Shown one piece after another: positions 5,537 to 6,218 of a stretch of DNA of 6,218 bases; the first letter of the stretch is position 1, and the number at the start of each line of letters is the position of its first letter. Position numbers and translations under genes: made by a program. Under the pieces are notes generated by a model, which searched no databases, was not told the origin of the DNA, and worked only from the letters and a program-made list of their open reading frames with translations. Location: NCBI GenBank assembly GCA_030445875.1, contig JASUSX010000127.1, positions 1 through 6,218 on the forward strand. Reading direction: 5' to 3'. The DNA is from Clostridia bacterium. GTDB lineage: Bacteria; Bacillota; DSM-521; Neomoorellales; Neomoorellaceae.

Positions 5537-6218
5537 ATGCGTACCGGTACGGCCAGCCTGCCCCTGCACGGGGGGCATTGCCCGCCCTGGCTCTTTGCAC
5601 GCATGCAGCGCCTGGGGCCGGCTATCCTGGAGGTTATTGCCCGGGAATTCGGCCCGGCCGAGGTTTTGCGGCGCCTGAGTGACCCTTACTGGTTCCAGGC
5701 CTTCGGCTGCGTCCTGGGTTTTGACTGGCACTCCTCGGGTTTAACTACCACCCTGTGCGGCGCCCTCAAGGAGGGGTTACGCGGCCGGGAGAAGGACCTG
5801 GGCTTCGTCATCGCCGGCGGCAAAGGCCGTACCTCTCGCCAGACCCCACGGGAGATTGAAACGGCGGCCGACAGGCTGGCTCTAGCTGCCTTGCAACCGG
5901 TGGAACTGGTTTACGCCAGCCGCATGGCGGCCAAAGTCGACAACACTGCCCTCCAGGACGGCTACCAACTTTACCACCATGTCTTTATCTTTACCTTTGA
6001 CGGCCGCTGGGCCGTAGTGCAGCAGGGGATGAATGAAATGACGCGCATGGCCCGCCGTTACCACTGGTTGAGCGAGGGGGTTAAAGACTTTGCCTGCGAA
6101 CCCCATGCCGCCGTCTGCTGTGACGCCAGGGAAACGGTCCTGAACATGGTGGCCAGGGAAAGCAAGGCTTCCCGCCAGGTGGTAACCGAACTGGGGCGCC
6201 AGCAACCGGCGAAGGTGG
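5537..6218 (+). CDS. DUF763 family protein, function unknown (3' end outside window)
   Basis: The first 227 codons of an open frame that runs off the window, starting at ATG 5537 behind a strong ribosome binding site. The N-terminus MRTGTASLPLHGGH is the characteristic opening of DUF763 (COG1415) proteins, which I recall mainly from archaea and thermophilic bacteria. Further conserved-looking blocks are LRRLSDPYWFQAFGCVLGFDWHSSG (split here for reading: LRRLSDPYWFQ at 44-54, GFDWHSSG at 61-68), AGGKGRTSRQTP (93-104), YASRMAAKVDN (126-136), DGYQLYHHVFIF (141-152), VVQQGMN (160-166) and RRYHWLS (173-179). The many fixed His, Lys, Asp, Gln and Arg residues look enzyme-like or nucleic-acid-binding, but no function is established that I know of. 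It has no signal peptide or membrane helix in the visible part, so it is likely cytoplasmic. It lies 97 bases after dnaB with its own probable promoter. Family assignment is from recognition of these motifs, not a search. Confidence 0.85.
   Translation, partial: MRTGTASLPLHGGHCPPWLFARMQRLGPAILEVIAREFGPAEVLRRLSDPYWFQAFGCVLGFDWHSSGLTTTLCGALKEGLRGREKDLGFVIAGGKGRTSRQTPREIETAADRLALAALQPVELVYASRMAAKVDNTALQDGYQLYHHVFIFTFDGRWAVVQQGMNEMTRMARRYHWLSEGVKDFACEPHAAVCCDARETVLNMVARESKASRQVVTELGRQQPAKV

Noticed and set aside
5473..5682. Open frame overlapping the 5' end of the DUF763 gene
   Set aside because: Its translation has no recognisable family pattern, and the DUF763 frame with a strong ribosome binding site explains the region.
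1..6218. tRNA, rRNA, CRISPR array, insertion sequence or prophage remnant
   Set aside because: No cloverleaf, regular repeat-spacer pattern, transposase motif or terminal inverted repeat pair is visible; nearly all bases are accounted for by core genes and short gaps.

Overview
The window suggests a thermophilic, spore-forming Gram-positive of the class Clostridia, most like Moorella or a close relative. The reasons are the GC-rich but not extreme base composition, purine-rich Shine-Dalgarno sites, a TTG start, the Firmicutes-type order ssb-rpsR-DUF2232-rplI-dnaB, a sporulation-type Lon gene (LonC-like, known only from some endospore formers), and a DUF763 gene, a family I associate with archaea and thermophilic bacteria. 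The genus is an inference from recall, not a search result.

All genes lie on the + strand. Bases 1-285 are the 3' end of ssb (single-stranded DNA-binding protein), followed after a small hairpin by rpsR (ribosomal protein S18, zinc-binding type, TTG start, 335-562). A rho-independent terminator at 577-606 closes this unit, presumably the end of rpsF-ssb-rpsR. After an 80-base AT-rich gap that probably holds a promoter comes a tight four-gene cluster: a DUF2232/YybS-like membrane protein (687-1670), rplI (ribosomal protein L9, 1677-2129), a Lon-family protease with an intact Ser-Lys dyad (2132-4096), and dnaB (replicative helicase, 4102-5439). The gaps are 6, 2 and 5 bases, so these four are very likely co-transcribed. 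A 97-base gap with a good extended -10 promoter precedes a DUF763 gene (from 5537) that runs off the window.

The genes join translation (S18, L9), replication (SSB, DnaB) and proteolysis (Lon-like) in one neighbourhood. Compared with the Bacillus order as I know it (rpsR, then yybS-yybT/gdpP-rplI-dnaC), gdpP is missing between the DUF2232 gene and rplI, and a Lon-like protease gene is placed between rplI and dnaB. No mobile element, CRISPR array, tRNA or rRNA is visible. This is mostly a conserved core region. I do not see a convincing new system. The points most worth following are the sporulation-type Lon in a replication/translation operon and the uncharacterised DUF763 gene with its own promoter.
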